A stretch of DNA of 24,308 bases from contig RDEW01000152.1 in the NCBI GenBank assembly GCA_011109175.1, forward strand, positions 6,121 to 30,428. Reading direction: 5' to 3'. The first letter of the stretch is position 1, and every line of letters begins with the position of its first letter. The translations under genes were made by a program, and so were the position numbers. The notes beneath the pieces are model-generated. The model was not told the origin of the DNA, did not search any database, and saw nothing but the letters and a program-made list of their open reading frames with translations. This DNA comes from Dicyema japonicum. Its lineage: Eukaryota; Dicyemida; Rhombozoa; Dicyemidae. This document shows positions 9,740 through 19,657 of this stretch, piece after piece.

Positions 9740-9906
9740 GAAATAATTGTTGATCGATGATTAGATTGGTAATGCCTTTTTAGGTTATATTCTTTCGGTA
9801 TAGCGATAAACCGGTTACATATTAAACAATTTATTTTTCCATCAACCGTTGTGCAAAAATAGAGAAGTTCCCATTTATCTTGAAACACTCTATGTTCATC
9901 GTTCAA
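9740..9906 (-). pseudogene. hAT transposase N-terminal fragment (BED-type zinc finger)
   Basis: From a minus-strand ATG at 9906 the frame runs FQDKWELLYFCTTVDGKI, then CLICN, then IPKEYNLKRHYQSNH. This is the C-x2-C...H-x4-H finger and the YNLKRHY signature found at the start of hAT transposases of the GTF2IRD2/SCAND3/ZBED type. Similarity stops after about 56 residues. The open frame continues into SINE family 1 antisense sequence, which is chance. Without the catalytic and dimerisation parts it cannot be active. The same finger, broken by a frameshift, is in the 11674 element. Confidence 0.82.
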
Positions 9907-9949
9907 GCACCGTTTGGTTTAATGTGACTTCTAGGGTGTAGGGGGTTTC

Positions 9950-11200
9950 TTTATTGGAATAAGAATCTGTTCAGAGTCAATCTGGATGTGATCGACGTAT
10001 CTTTTCTGTATACCTGACAATCAAATACTTGAATTTTCTGAAGCAATCTTTTCAGATAGAATCAAAGCTTCAGTTGTTTCAAAGTCTCTTGTGTTCTTTG
10101 TATTGCTTCTTCTGGTAGTCGATAGTATGAGATTATAAGATCGTCGAAAGTGAGACTATAAGATTGTCGGAGAGTGTTGCAGCATTTGGAGTGTTGAGTT
10201 CTTTGAGAAAAAGATTAAATTATGTTGAATATAGTTGAGATCCTTGAGGACTTTGATCTTCGATTTCTTATCGTCGTTTGTCCTCTTCGGCCACTGACAA
10301 AGTTAGCTAGCTATGTTTTTAATTTATGATATAGATGAAAATGGATAAATTTTTGCTGTCAATATCTTCTGCAGTACAATTCAAAAGCCTTCTTGATGTC
10401 TAAAGAGACCAGCAGCTTTCTCTCATATTGTTTTGCGTAATTCAATACGTCAGAGATAAATTTGAACCAGCTTCGTCTGGTGAGAAGAGAAGCTCTGTCT
10501 GAATCCATATATATAGGAGGTTGTCAGAAGAAGACGAACTTCTAAGGACTAATTTTTACAGTGTTCGGTAGTTAAGAGCAAGGGTCGTCTCGTGGTTTAT
10601 TCTTTTCATTATCCGATAAATTAAGGATTTTTTTCTGTATTGAAGGAATTCCGTTTTTGTTTATACAGTGGTTTAAAAATTTGGTAATCGCCTCGATTAA
10701 AGTGGTTCCAAATGCTTCAACTCTGTAATTGAGATATTATCTGGCCTGAATGATGTGTTCTTTATATAAATATTTTCTAGGGAATATATCCTCAGGAATG
10801 AAGATCTGCATAACTGGCTATTTCTTCATTCTCACGTGTTTTGGCTGAAAAAAAAATTTTACATTAAGGTATGTGGTTTATAGTGACATGTAGTTTCATA
10901 AGTACGCGGGATTTATTCCTGGTACTTGTTGAGAAGTAATTCCAGTGGGAATTTTCTTATGCTTCTTTAAAGTTCTCCAAAGTGACGAGGTCGGTGATTT
11001 TTTTTTGGAACTGTTAAGAACGGGTTCCAATTTCTTCTCGTTATGTCTAGTATTTCTTTAGTTATCTCTTGATTCATTTGATTTCTCAGTTATCTAAATT
11101 AGTCTGTTTCTCTCCATAGTGAGAACTTTTGTGTCAGTGTCCAATCTATTCGAAGTTTGATTCGGCCTATAGGAATGAATTTTTTGAGAATAACTTTATT
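9950..11200 (-). pseudogene. Non-LTR retrotransposon reverse transcriptase relic
   Basis: On the minus strand one open stretch ends with LLVSLDIKKAFE (about 10385-10425), the RT motif A region (family: x-x-(L/F)-x-D-x-x-K-A-F-D). About 150 bp further on, SPQGSQLYST and FNLFLKELN match the PQGSxLSPxLFNLF block. LSDNLIVS then stands where the catalytic FADD/YADD and LI(V/I)S should be. Many stops and frame changes occur, and the second catalytic Asp of YADD is Asn, so this copy is inactive. It may be a relative of the 23341-23748 piece, which has the segment expected just after these motifs. The upstream boundary is uncertain. Confidence 0.82.
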
Positions 11201-11534
11201 GATGAATTCAACGAGCATGTCAATTAAGGGAATTATTAATAAGTCGTCTATGTTTCTGGTTTGTGGTTGCAATATGCACGAAAAGTTAGATTTATTTTAT
11301 TAGGATTTGAACTTTCTTATATGCATCGCTCAGTCCTAAGATAGGACCAGAAGGAATTGCCACAAGGTTTTTGTTATTTTCGATTAAAATAATTTATTAA
11401 TACGGAAAATTCCCACAATTTTAAATCACGAATCATTCAATTATTTCCAAAGACCAAGGGTAACTAAACTAACCAACTCCTCGATCTTGACTCGTTCCAG
11501 CATTCCAGAACTTGTCACCAGGTAACGACGTTGT

Positions 11535-11665
11535 CCTCGGGAAGAATTGTTAGGATCCTATTGATGCCGGGCAGGCATTGGGCGTCTCCTCAGTAAAATG
11601 GATCCAGTGACGCCATCGGAAGGAAGGAGAATACAACTATCCACGTAGCACCACATGGCGTCACG
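11535..11665 (+). repeat. Dispersed repeat (family 4), copy 1
   Basis: The core GATGCCGGGCAGGCATTGGG then CGTCTCCTCAG then TGACGCCATCGGA recurs at 23980-24045 on this strand and at 24218-24300 on the other. Downstream, CACCACATGG also has a counterpart near 24100. The copies differ by scattered substitutions and small indels. A hAT element is inserted at its right edge. Confidence 0.75.
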
Positions 11666-11673
11666 CTCTAGTA

Positions 11674-12518
11674 CAGTGGTTTTCAACGGCGATCCGCTGC
11701 TACTTAGGTGTGGCCCGCTTAAAATTATAAAAATATTACATATTTTAACTATTGTTTTTATATTGAATATATTTTGCATTAAATTTTAGTTGATTAATAT
11801 CATTAATATTCTTTGTGATGTCTGAAAAACGTGTCATTCAAGAAAATCGTGCATTTAACCGTGAACGGGAGGAAAAATTTTTTGTTTTTGAAGTCAGCAA
11901 ATTGCCTGATTTGTCATTTTACTATACGATGTCTTAATAATATAATGTCGAGAGGCATTATTTGAATCATTCTTCAGAATATGATTATTTTCAAGGTGAA
12001 TCAAAAAAATCAAATTTCTATCTATAAAATCAAAAACTACAAACCATTTTGTTAAAACAGCCCATGTTGTCAAAATTCGTTACAATAACTTCATATAAGA
12101 TTAGTCATCTTATCGTAAAGCTTATGCAACCTTACACTGAAGGGGAACTTATCAAGCAAGTTATTCTCATATTCACAGAAGAATTATTTAGTGCTCCTAC
12201 AGAAATGGATCCTGCAACCGCTCCTGACGAATTTCAAGCGGAACTCATTGAAATGCAGTCGGATATAGAGCTCACTGCAGTATTAAAAAAAGGTCAACTA
12301 TTAGAATTTTAAAGTAGAATCTCAATTTTAAAATACCCAAATTCGGTTCCTAGTGCTTATAAAAAATGCGTATGTATTTGTATCAACGTGGATCAAAACC
12401 AAATTTCGCGACCAATTAACTGATTAACATCACACACGTCGTCATCAAAAAACTGAGTCCCTGTTTTGAAAGAATAGTAAAAGGAAAGAAGATTCAATTC
12501 CCACATTAAGAATCACTG
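11674..12518 (+). mobile_element. Internally deleted hAT element with TIRs and 8-bp target duplication
   Basis: The left end CAGTGGTTTTCAAC is a hAT-type terminal inverted repeat. The right end, read in reverse, is CAGTGATTCTTAAT, with 10 of 14 bases matching. Flanking octamers are CTCTAGTA (11666-11673) and ATCTAGTA (12519-12526), the expected 8-bp duplication with one mismatch. Inside, from ATG at 11818, MSEKRVIQENRAFN begins a transposase. The zinc finger survives in two frames (CLICH, then YNVERHYLNH). After a deletion, SYKISHLIVKLMQPYTEGEL and PDEFQAELIEMQSDIEL match central hAT (GTF2IRD2/SCAND3-like) segments. At 845 bp it lacks the DDE core and hAT dimerisation region, so it could move only with a transposase from elsewhere. 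Confidence 0.9.
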
Positions 12519-12526
12519 ATCTAGTA

Positions 12527-13670
12527 TATACAGTAAGAGAAGGGTTACACTTTTTTACTCTAGTTTAGATGTATATTATTTTAGTTATCAGAATTTCAAC
12601 AAGATAAAAGCAAATAACCAAAAATATCAACTTTAGCACAATCGTCACTCTACAAGTAAGTACAACCACAACTAAAAACATTAATCGGATGCATCGGAAC
12701 TAAAACTATAAATTCAAACTCACCATTTACGTTTCTTAGTAGAATTGTCTGACCTAAAAGGAAATAAACAAACAAAATACAAATCACTCTAAGATTTATT
12801 AGTGACAAACTCAAAATTCTATCACTACAATAAATTGTATATTACTAGGACAATCCAACATATTTAGGTTCAACTCAGAAAAAAGTATCTCATAAAGTTC
12901 CTCAGCGAGGTGCTATAGTATTAAATATAAAATACCTGTAAAATTGACTTTCAAACTTCAAAAGGGGTTAACAGCAAACACAAATTGTTGATTATGTAAA
13001 TCCTATAAACTAGCACAAAAAAAGACTTCATTGACTAACAAACAGTTTATGTGGAATGTGAGTAAATTCACTGCCCGTTTCACTTCAATTTAATGATATG
13101 CAAGTGAACTATGTCACAAATGGCCCGCAAAATCTATGAATAAACAAATAAAGAACTTCGTTGAAGTTTAGTCGATGTCAGCAGACCTATATTCTTTTAT
13201 TTTTTAAACGTAGCTTATCAAATTTGAGTAATTTTCATTAGTCACAAACAACACAATAAATGATAGAGGTTACAAGTTAACAATGATATTTTTCAAGGCC
13301 TTCATTGTCGTCAATTGATTTGCAAATGTAAGGAATAACCAAAAAAGGCGCAATATAAGGAATAACCATTATGGGGTTGAATTTTTATAGGTGACCTATA
13401 GTTAAATATATAAAAAACATGTCTTTCAGAATTTGGAAGAGAATTTTCTCCTTTTAGTAATATAATTAGATAAGAATTTATTTGTAGAGCTTACATCAGT
13501 TCCTGGAAGTACAAGAAAAAGCAGAACTAAGATACTCGTGAACTGAATAAAATGTTTCATTAAAGTCTAATAGATTCTCGACTTTATTCAAATTGATATC
13601 CTTCAATTATATATGACAATGCTAAATTTTATAAAAAAAAATAAATAACAATATTAAGCTTAATTACACT
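12527..13670. other. AT-rich, nothing recognised
   Basis: There are no open frames of note on either strand. A small direct repeat (AAGGAATAACCA near 13330 and 13358) is the only internal structure I see. Confidence 0.5.
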
Positions 13671-13811
13671 TTCGTAGTCTATGTGCTGTCTACCTGCATG
13701 ATTGCAAGGAAGAATACGTCATAATCAGCTTTAGAGATATATAAAGAGCGTTCTGGCATAATTTGATAATTATGAGTGCAACTTATAACCGAAAGTGTAT
13801 TCTCAAACATT
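13668..13811 (-). other. Short unidentified open segment
   Basis: On the minus strand an ATG near 13811 opens about 45 codons, including YQIMPERSLYISKADYDVFF, to TAG. The composition is protein-like but short, with no motif and no supporting neighbours. Confidence 0.18.
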
Positions 13812-15470
13812 CACTAAAAATTAAATATAAAGTCACTGTTTCACGGAATCGCCAAAATTATAATATCTAGAAGAATGGATTTGTGCAACAATTCTAAACA
13901 TTTTTTTAATAATCTGCGAATTGAAGTAAAGTTTACTAGACTGACATCCCAAAAATTATTCGTTTCAGTGACATTAAATCACAAATCTAAATTTAAAAAA
14001 CCAATTCACTTTTTTATTGAATTATTGGTCAACATTTTCCAATGAGATCCATTTAGAGGTGGCTGTAGTGGTCGTGTGCTTTAATAAAGATAATTTAGAA
14101 TAGTAATTACTAAAACAGTTCCTTGTTTTCTCCAAAGCAAGTCCATCGACCAACTCATAAGTCAATCCAACAAATATTATTTTGTGAATATAGTCATCAT
14201 CAATTGAAATTTAGCTAAATACAGACTAAATGCATTTATTTAAACACAACATTATATATTTCCCACAAAGGCGAAATATTTGAAGCCATGTGGAGAATTC
14301 TGAAAAGGAAGTTTGGTCTCCTTGATCGACTCGGCAGATGATATTTACATGAAAAAATTTCCCTTAAATTTTTGAGAAAAATAAGTTAATAAAAACTCAA
14401 GTCCCCAAAGTCAATTTCCATGTAATTTCAAATAAAGGGTAGTAGTTTCAACGACTTAATTGTTGAATATAAGCAGAAAAACAGAATGACGACACTCCAC
14501 AGTCAAACCAAGTCGTTAAAGTTGAGAGGACTATTTCTCGGCGATTTTGAAAAAAGAATCTATAATAAAGAAAAAGAAAACATCAGTTAGGTCCATGAAA
14601 AATATTTCAACTTGTTTTTCGTTAATCGACATGGATTTCGAGAATTGATTCAATTGTTAATTTATTTGACCGGCAGATCTGATAATTTTACGGAAAGTAT
14701 GCTTTATCAAAGATATGAATATAAAAAATGAATAATAAATCAGCTACATATATTGTGAAGATTTTTCACCCCTACCAAATTAGCTAATTGTGTTAAAAAA
14801 ATAATCAAATAAATTAGTAAAAATAATAACGGATATTAAAATCCATATAATACAAATAAGTACATTTTCAGTCGTTTCCGAAACTTCCAATTCGACGTTG
14901 ATGTATTTTTTAAGAAAAGTTTAATTTCTCCCAGAAATTGGCGATTTTCTGTCATAAAAAGCTTCATCAGGAAAGTTAGAGTGTTCGGAGATCCGATTGA
15001 AAGATATTCCTATTTGATAATCACAAAACTAGTTAGACTTGAAATTTTGGTATTTATGGAGTCATGGATCCCTCAGAGTCCTTAATATCATCGAGAATCA
15101 TCAATCATCAGTTTATAAACCTCTGAGTCCGCCTTATAATTCCAATTAGGACGCTTTTATTGTAGCAACAAATAAGTTAAGAAACGTGATGTTCCCTTAT
15201 GAAAATATCATATAACAGTGCAGTAATATTCTCAGGACAATCAGCTGATAAAAAATGTAAATTAAACATTCATCATCGAGTATCCTGTTAAATATTAAGC
15301 AGAAAACAAATACTTGTCTTCAATATTAGAATGACATAAATGAAGAAGAATCTGTTCCAGTTTTCTGCAATTTACATTCATGCAATGGTTTACACTTTTC
15401 ATTACACATTTTATTAGTTAATAGTCTAGTCAGAGTCCACATTGCTTTTTTCCTTACAGAAATCTGGAAA
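13812..15470. other. AT-rich, nothing recognised
   Basis: Only short frames occur. A minus-strand run of about 40 codons near 14230-14345 is open but has no recognisable content. No repeat relationship to other parts of the window was seen. Confidence 0.5.
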
Positions 15471-15534
15471 ACGACTGAAAAGTCTTCAATAGGGAAGTAT
15501 ATTAGGACAACGAGGAGTCGGCATATAAATTCTT
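15471..15534 (+). repeat. 64-bp direct repeat, copy 1
   Basis: The unit, with core AGTCTTCAATAGGGAAGTAT, is repeated at 15840-15903 with only two substitutions. This is far closer than any other repeat pair in the window, so the duplication is young. See the copy 2 entry. Confidence 0.92.
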
Positions 15535-15621
15535 ATTTTAAAATAAAATACTACTTTCTTGTCTCTGGTTTCTAAGAAGAGCAATTCGAGTAATTGAGAG
15601 TTAGGATCATCCAATTATTGA

Positions 15622-15858
15622 CTAAATAATTTCGACCGCGTTGATGACCTCCAATCTGACCGACTCGACATCATGTAAAGTATAAATCTCATCTAAGAGA
15701 ATGGGACTATTCCTTCCTGTCAAACCCATCCTTTGGGTTTCATAATTCTGGTAGAATTTCAGACCGGCTTCAATGCAGGCTTTATATACATCAACATGGT
15801 TAGCTTTAAAACTACACAATAAAATAACTAAAAAGTACCACGACAGAAAAGTCTTCAA
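15622..15858 (-). other. Unidentified coding-like exon between the direct repeats
   Basis: The minus-strand frame contains DVYKACIEAGLKFYQNYETQ and NSPILLDEIYTLHDVESVRL before TAG at 15622-15624. The composition is convincingly protein-like over about 60 residues. The ATG at 15858 lies inside the 64-bp duplicated unit, so the first dozen codons are probably not original. An acceptor-like TTGTGTAG precedes the FKANHVDVY codons. I do not recognise the family. Confidence 0.35.
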
Positions 15859-15903
15859 TAGGGAAGTATATTAGGACAACGAGGAGTCGGCATAAAAATT
15901 CTT
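15840..15903 (+). repeat. 64-bp direct repeat, copy 2
   Basis: Differs from 15471-15534 by two substitutions (ACGACAG for ACGACTG; CATAAAAATT for CATATAAATT). The copies are 369 bp apart and share no obvious transposon ends. They bracket an unidentified minus-strand exon-like frame, as if a segment had been partly duplicated. Confidence 0.92.
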
Positions 15904-16053
15904 CGAAAAATAATTGCCAATAAATCTGAAAACATGTACTTTCTCAGCACCGGGGCACATAGAACAAAATACCAATTTAAAATCAAAATGGAATAAACCA
16001 AGCTCAATATAACCGAAAAAAATAGGACTAAGTTCTAGAATGACGGAATACAT
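15871..16053 (-). other. Unidentified open segment upstream of 15622-15858
   Basis: A minus-strand ATG at 16053 opens 60 codons, including ILELSPIFFGYIELGLFHF and MCPGAEKVHVFRFIGNYF. It is hydrophobic and aromatic-rich. It could be a preceding exon of the 15622-15858 frame, but no good GT donor joins them in phase. Confidence 0.22.
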
Positions 16054-16830
16054 ATTGATAAGGGGTTTTCTTTTTTACCATGATATTCTTACAGTACTAA
16101 AAGTTGATTCAAATAGGAAACATTTGGTATACAAAAAAATCGAGTACTAGGATCTTATAAAGATTTCAACTAGGAGTTCGTGATGCTCTTTATTTAGCTT
16201 AAATTATAGTTAATGAAAAAACTTTAAATGATAGTGTTGTCCACACAAGCAACTGCTCGAAGATAGACTCAATATCATGAAGTCAGATATGAGATAGGAA
16301 AAAGAATTAATCAAGTATTCACTCAAATTATTTAGCTCACTAAAAAGATAAAATAATCGTAAACCCATTTAAAATCGATTACTTTATGAAATATGGCAAT
16401 AATAAAATCATTTGGATTTTCGAATATGTAGGCTATATTGAAGATCTTAAAGTAAGAAACATTCTATAAAAAAAACTCAAAAACATGCAAAAACACTCGC
16501 ATAAAGTGATATCAGCGGCAGTCCCCACGTCAAGGCACTGTAGATTATCTATAAATAATTGTATGAATTTCTATGAGTTAATACTAGAATCAAACATTAG
16601 TTGTTGACTGATCTACGAAAGGAGATTGAGGAAAAGTGAGGTGGGAGACTTCTGACAAATGAGTACAGAGAAGAGATCTGTTTCTTGTTGATAAAGCCGA
16701 TGAAAATGATATTAAAAAATAAGTAAATATGCTAGAGGTTTTACATGGGAGAGTCGAATCCAAGTTCTTAATAAATTGACAATATTCCTATAAATAAGTG
16801 AAAATTGATGTACTTTGAGTTTCAATACAA
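16054..16830. other. AT-rich, nothing recognised
   Basis: No long frames, repeats or RNA signals are apparent on either strand. Confidence 0.45.
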
Positions 16831-16834
16831 TTTC

Positions 16835-17065
16835 TTTAAGGGGAAAAGTACGTGGTCCTGCCCAAGGATTTTTTGTTTGTCCCACTCGCCGTTGAGATGT
16901 CTGGTTCCCTTGAGCTTGCAACGCTGTAATTCTTGAGTCGTCTAGGGAATCGGATCCCTACACGATCAGGAGACCCTCGTGAGCGTGCTGGTTATTTGAA
17001 CAAATCTCGCTCGCCATCCTGAGAACGATTAGCCACGCAGTCAGGGAGCCGCTATTTGACCATTT
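16835..17065. other. GC-richer island, unassigned
   Basis: About 230 bp, including TAGGGAATCGGATCCCTA (a near palindrome at 16943-16960) and TCGCTCGCCATCCTGAG, stands out from AT-rich flanks. A faint resemblance to 22985-23060 (TCCGCTCGCTCCCATAG) is not enough to call a repeat. The minus-strand frame through it has no motif. Confidence 0.3.
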
Positions 17066-17291
17066 ACTCTCTTTTCTTTACTAAATAAAACATTCAATTT
17101 CTTTAAGTAATAAGTAATTCTATCGACAAATATTTTACTTTTTGTAAGATCATCATAACAATCACAAATCAAATACTATAAACCAACTTTTTATTTAATA
17201 TATTTTCTTAAAATTTATTTTTATTGTAAAATAAATTATTTTATAATTTATTGATAAAAGCGATCCAAGCTAAATTGTGAATATTGAATTT

Positions 17292-17354
17292 TAGAAAACT
17301 TTATAACAAAATGCAAAGAATGTAGAAAACTTTATAACAAAAATGCAAAGAAAC
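17292..17354 (+). repeat. Tandem duplication of about 31 bp
   Basis: TAGAAAACTTTATAACAAAA with following TGCAAAGAA occurs twice back to back (17292-17322 and 17323-17354), differing by one inserted A and the last bases. This is a simple replication-slippage duplication. Confidence 0.85.
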
Positions 17355-17439
17355 TGTCTAATGTCTTGAACTGTCTCACTGGCTTATGGAAGTAAGGAAA
17401 TCATCCTATTTTGAGTACTATATAAAAAACAATACATTC

Positions 17440-17750
17440 AACAATGCATCTCTTACGCTGCATGTGATATCTGGGGCCCATTCATCTCTTGGACAGATGT
17501 CTTGAACTTTGAGGCTAGCAGAATAAGAGACTCCAAAATCACGGAACGCTGGATTTCTGAACAGTTCCACTCACCAATGCATCTCGAAGCCATGATATGC
17601 ACGAACGATGAGTCATTCGGCCGATACGTGCATGTTTGGGGTAGAGAAAGGAGCATCGGATCATGATAAGGTCTCTGCTATATCGTGCTGAGATCACGTG
17701 ATTAGTTAGTTTGGCTAACCATAGGTCTCTTGTGTAGGTATTATTATCAC
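17440..17750 (+). mobile_element. Retroelement 3' fragment, copy 2
   Basis: The counterpart of 7424-7745 in opposite orientation. It has an open frame at 17463-17666 reading WGPFISWTDVLNFEASRI and then SKITERWISEQFHSPMHLEA to TGA. Most identities with copy 1 fall in this frame, so it encoded protein in the source element. It ends in AGGTATTATTAT, like the (TTA)n tail of copy 1. The fragment resembles the C-terminal end of an RT-linked GIY-YIG-type protein. No RT core is nearby, so it is 5'-truncated. Confidence 0.62.
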
Positions 17751-17858
17751 TAGCGACAGTGTGTGTAGTATGGTAAACAACGAATACCCGCAAAAGTGTA
17801 ATGAGGTAGTTAAATACATACATCTGTACCCCTGCCGTCAATGTGAAATTAAGGAGAC

Positions 17859-18080
17859 TTGGAGACTCAACATACACTTCATGAGTCTATTGTTGCGAAC
17901 AGATTAAAATGGATGCATTATTTGTCACGGATTCTAAGTTACAGAATAACTAACCCGAATTTTTCGCGCTTACATCAGAGCAACCTCAAGATGTTGATAA
18001 AAGTAGGAATTACTTCGCAACAGAAATTAAATTGGCTAGAGAAAGATATATTATCATTAGTTTCCCATTTATTGACATGA
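17859..18080 (+). other. Unidentified open segment
   Basis: Seventy-three plus-strand codons contain IVANRLKWMHYLSRILSYRI. The R-L-x-W-x-x-(H/Y)-L-x-R phrase is reminiscent of LINE C-terminal regions (RRLRWLGHVxRM), and a retroelement fragment lies just upstream. The match is too short to be firm. Confidence 0.28.
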
Positions 18081-18239
18081 TTTTTAGAATCATTAAATTC
18101 CTTTTTTTATTTGAATCTCCTTTATTCGAAATTTATGAGTAAATAACAAGAAAAGTTTTAATAAGTTAAAAATCGAAATCTTTTATTGTCCCGTAAAAAA
18201 GTAAAAAGATAAATTTGTGGTCACATTGAAAAACCAGCA

Positions 18240-18330
18240 ACATGGTTTTCTTAACCAACGTCTGATGATATCGGATATGACTGTCGTGGGCTCGAATTCG
18301 AAAGATATTTTATAAAGAATACAAAGTCAG
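18240..18330 (+). mobile_element. SINE family 2 fragment
   Basis: CAACGTCTGATGATATCGGA followed by GTCGTGGGCTCGAATTCGAA parallels the tRNA-like part at 2627-2680. The B box is degraded (GGCTCGAATTC for GGTTCGAATCC). It lies just past the point where the sigma-54 activator relic loses similarity, so insertion here may have truncated that relic. Confidence 0.68.
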
Positions 18331-18369
18331 CGAGTTCTGTTATCCCATAAAATAAAAATTTGAATGACC

Positions 18370-18757
18370 AAGTTTTTTTAGCTGTCGAATATTACAAAGT
18401 AAAGACGGACTTGGGTATTTGGTGGCATTTCTTAACTTCATCTAGAAAAATAGTACCTCTATGAGTTAGTTCAAAGCAACCCTTACGTGCTTCTAACATA
18501 CCTGTGAAGGCTCCTTTTTCATAGTTAATAATCAATGGTCCCTTCGTGTATGGTCCGCAGTTAATGACAATAATTGCTATGCTTACGAGGGCTTTGAGCA
18601 TGAATAACTTTTGAGAAGACATATTTCCCACTCCTCTCATTTTCCTGTAATTAATACAGTGATATTAATAGGTGCTACCTGCATGACTACATGAATGGCA
18701 CGTTTAAGGCGCTTCATTGCCAAATTTTTGATTGATACATTGTAATGCTTCTTCCAT
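18370..18757 (-). pseudogene. Bacterial sigma-54 activator (NtrC-type AAA+) relic, 5' part
   Basis: A minus-strand ATG at 18757 begins MEEALQCINQKFGNEAP. With frameshifts the reading continues LKRAIHVVMQVAPINITVLI, TGK, NERSGK (decayed Walker A; family GESGxGKE), then VFSKVIHAQSPRKH, INCGP, IHEGTID, NYEKGAFTGM (the sigma-54 contact loop GAFTGA, last residue changed), EARKGCFELTHRGTIFLDEV (Walker B) and EMPPNTQVRL. NtrC-type proteins use ATP to open sigma-54 RNA polymerase promoters in bacteria. The phrases SPRKH, EGTID and GTIFLDE fit the Bacteroidota branch, whose members start directly with the AAA+ domain, as here. Roughly the first 125 codons remain of about 400; the end of the AAA+ domain and the Fis-type DNA-binding domain are gone. 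The gene is split over all three frames, so it makes no protein. Confidence 0.93.
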
Positions 18758-18801
18758 TATGTTTTATCTTAAAAATTGAACCTTGTTATATAACCTGGCC
18801 A

Positions 18802-19430
18802 TCATGTTATAGACAGAGCGTTACCATCGCATCCACTTACATTGACATCTGCATAAATTCTTTGCTTACTATTCTCTTTAGGAAAAATAATTACTTGTTC
18901 CACTATTCCTCTCTCAAAAAAACTAATTGGATTTTTAGAATTTCTTTCAATTAAGGCTCGATAGATCTTCCCAATATCCATCTGATTCCGGCGTGATGAA
19001 TGACCTTGTTGACAGGATATAAACGTCTTTTTTTGCCTCTAAGGTTACATCATCTTTGGATTTCGTAGCCTCTAAAAAACCAGGGCTTTTAGAGTACCAA
19101 AACATATGTGAAAAATCATATTAGACCACTTCCATTAAGGTCAAAGTCTCTTGTGTAATTCCTTCGGTTCGATCAAAAACCAGTAATCATATCAGAAGAA
19201 ATGGTACAAGTTTCCCTTAAAATAGTCCGAATGGCTTTATTTTTCCCTAATAAGAATCCCGGTCATAGATTCTATTCATCAACATGAGAACCAACCCTAC
19301 TGTTACTACTTTGTACAGGATGGTAGATGTGTTTACAAATATTGTCATATTTTTTTCATAGTATAGAGTACTCACCGGTAATATCTTTGAGATGAGAAGT
19401 ATAAAAAACGAACCCAGTGCTTCATAATTT
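18802..19430 (-). pseudogene. miaB: Bacterial miaB relic (tRNA methylthiotransferase), 3' part
   Basis: Minus-strand pieces follow MiaB in order: LKDIT, KKYDNICKHIYHPVQSSNSR (family: YxHLPVQSGSxR), LMNRIYDRDSY, NKAIRTILRETCTISSDMIT, GITQETLTLMEVV, YDFSHMFWYSKSPGFLEA (family: YDFSYMFFYSERPGT in Bacteroidota), DDVTLEAKK, then VEQVIIFPKENSKQ and YADVNVSGC, a C-terminal TRAM-type RNA-binding domain (family: NKVVIFPKEN...GDYVNVKV). MiaB is a radical-SAM enzyme that adds the 2-methylthio group to i6A37 of tRNAs. The iron-sulfur binding N-terminus is absent. At least three frame changes plus in-frame stops kill it. It lies 44 bp upstream of the sigma-54 activator relic on the same strand, the arrangement I recall from Bacteroidota genomes. 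Confidence 0.9.
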
Positions 19431-19657
19431 TTACACTGTGGCCAATGCAAAAAAAGTTGAAGGCAGGCTAAAAAGAGATGAATTTTCTCGTAGTCGTCAA
19501 GAGGCAGGAAGGGAACTCTGACGTTTAGTCATAAAAATCTAAATTTTACAAATAAATATCTCAAAAATCAATCTAAATAATTTCTTAAAATTATTTAAAA
19601 AAAGTAAAAAACATTTTTATAAACCAAAATAAAATTTTATGACGTAATTATTATAAA

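Noticed and set aside
9610-9740. Continuation of the hAT fragment frame below 9740
   Set aside because: Residues after the zinc finger do not match hAT proteins, and the frame runs into antisense SINE sequence.
11558-11779. Minus-strand frame across the left end of the hAT element
   Set aside because: It runs from the hAT end into the family 4 repeat, joining two unrelated elements, so it cannot be an original gene.
17453-17877. Two long minus-strand frames antisense to the retroelement fragment
   Set aside because: Conservation with the 7424 copy falls in the plus-strand frame at 17463-17666; the minus frames are shadows.
18392-18640. Intact 82-codon frame with GAFTG and Walker B as a functional eukaryotic AAA+ gene
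   Set aside because: Upstream family residues continue in the other two frames and downstream residues shift frame again, and Walker A is lost. It is one readable slice of a dead bacterial gene.
18370-19430. Simple bacterial contamination or a contig from a symbiont genome
   Set aside because: The genes are decayed, and the flanks contain SINEs, a hAT element, LINE relics and genes with spliceosomal introns. A chimeric assembly cannot be fully excluded without reads.
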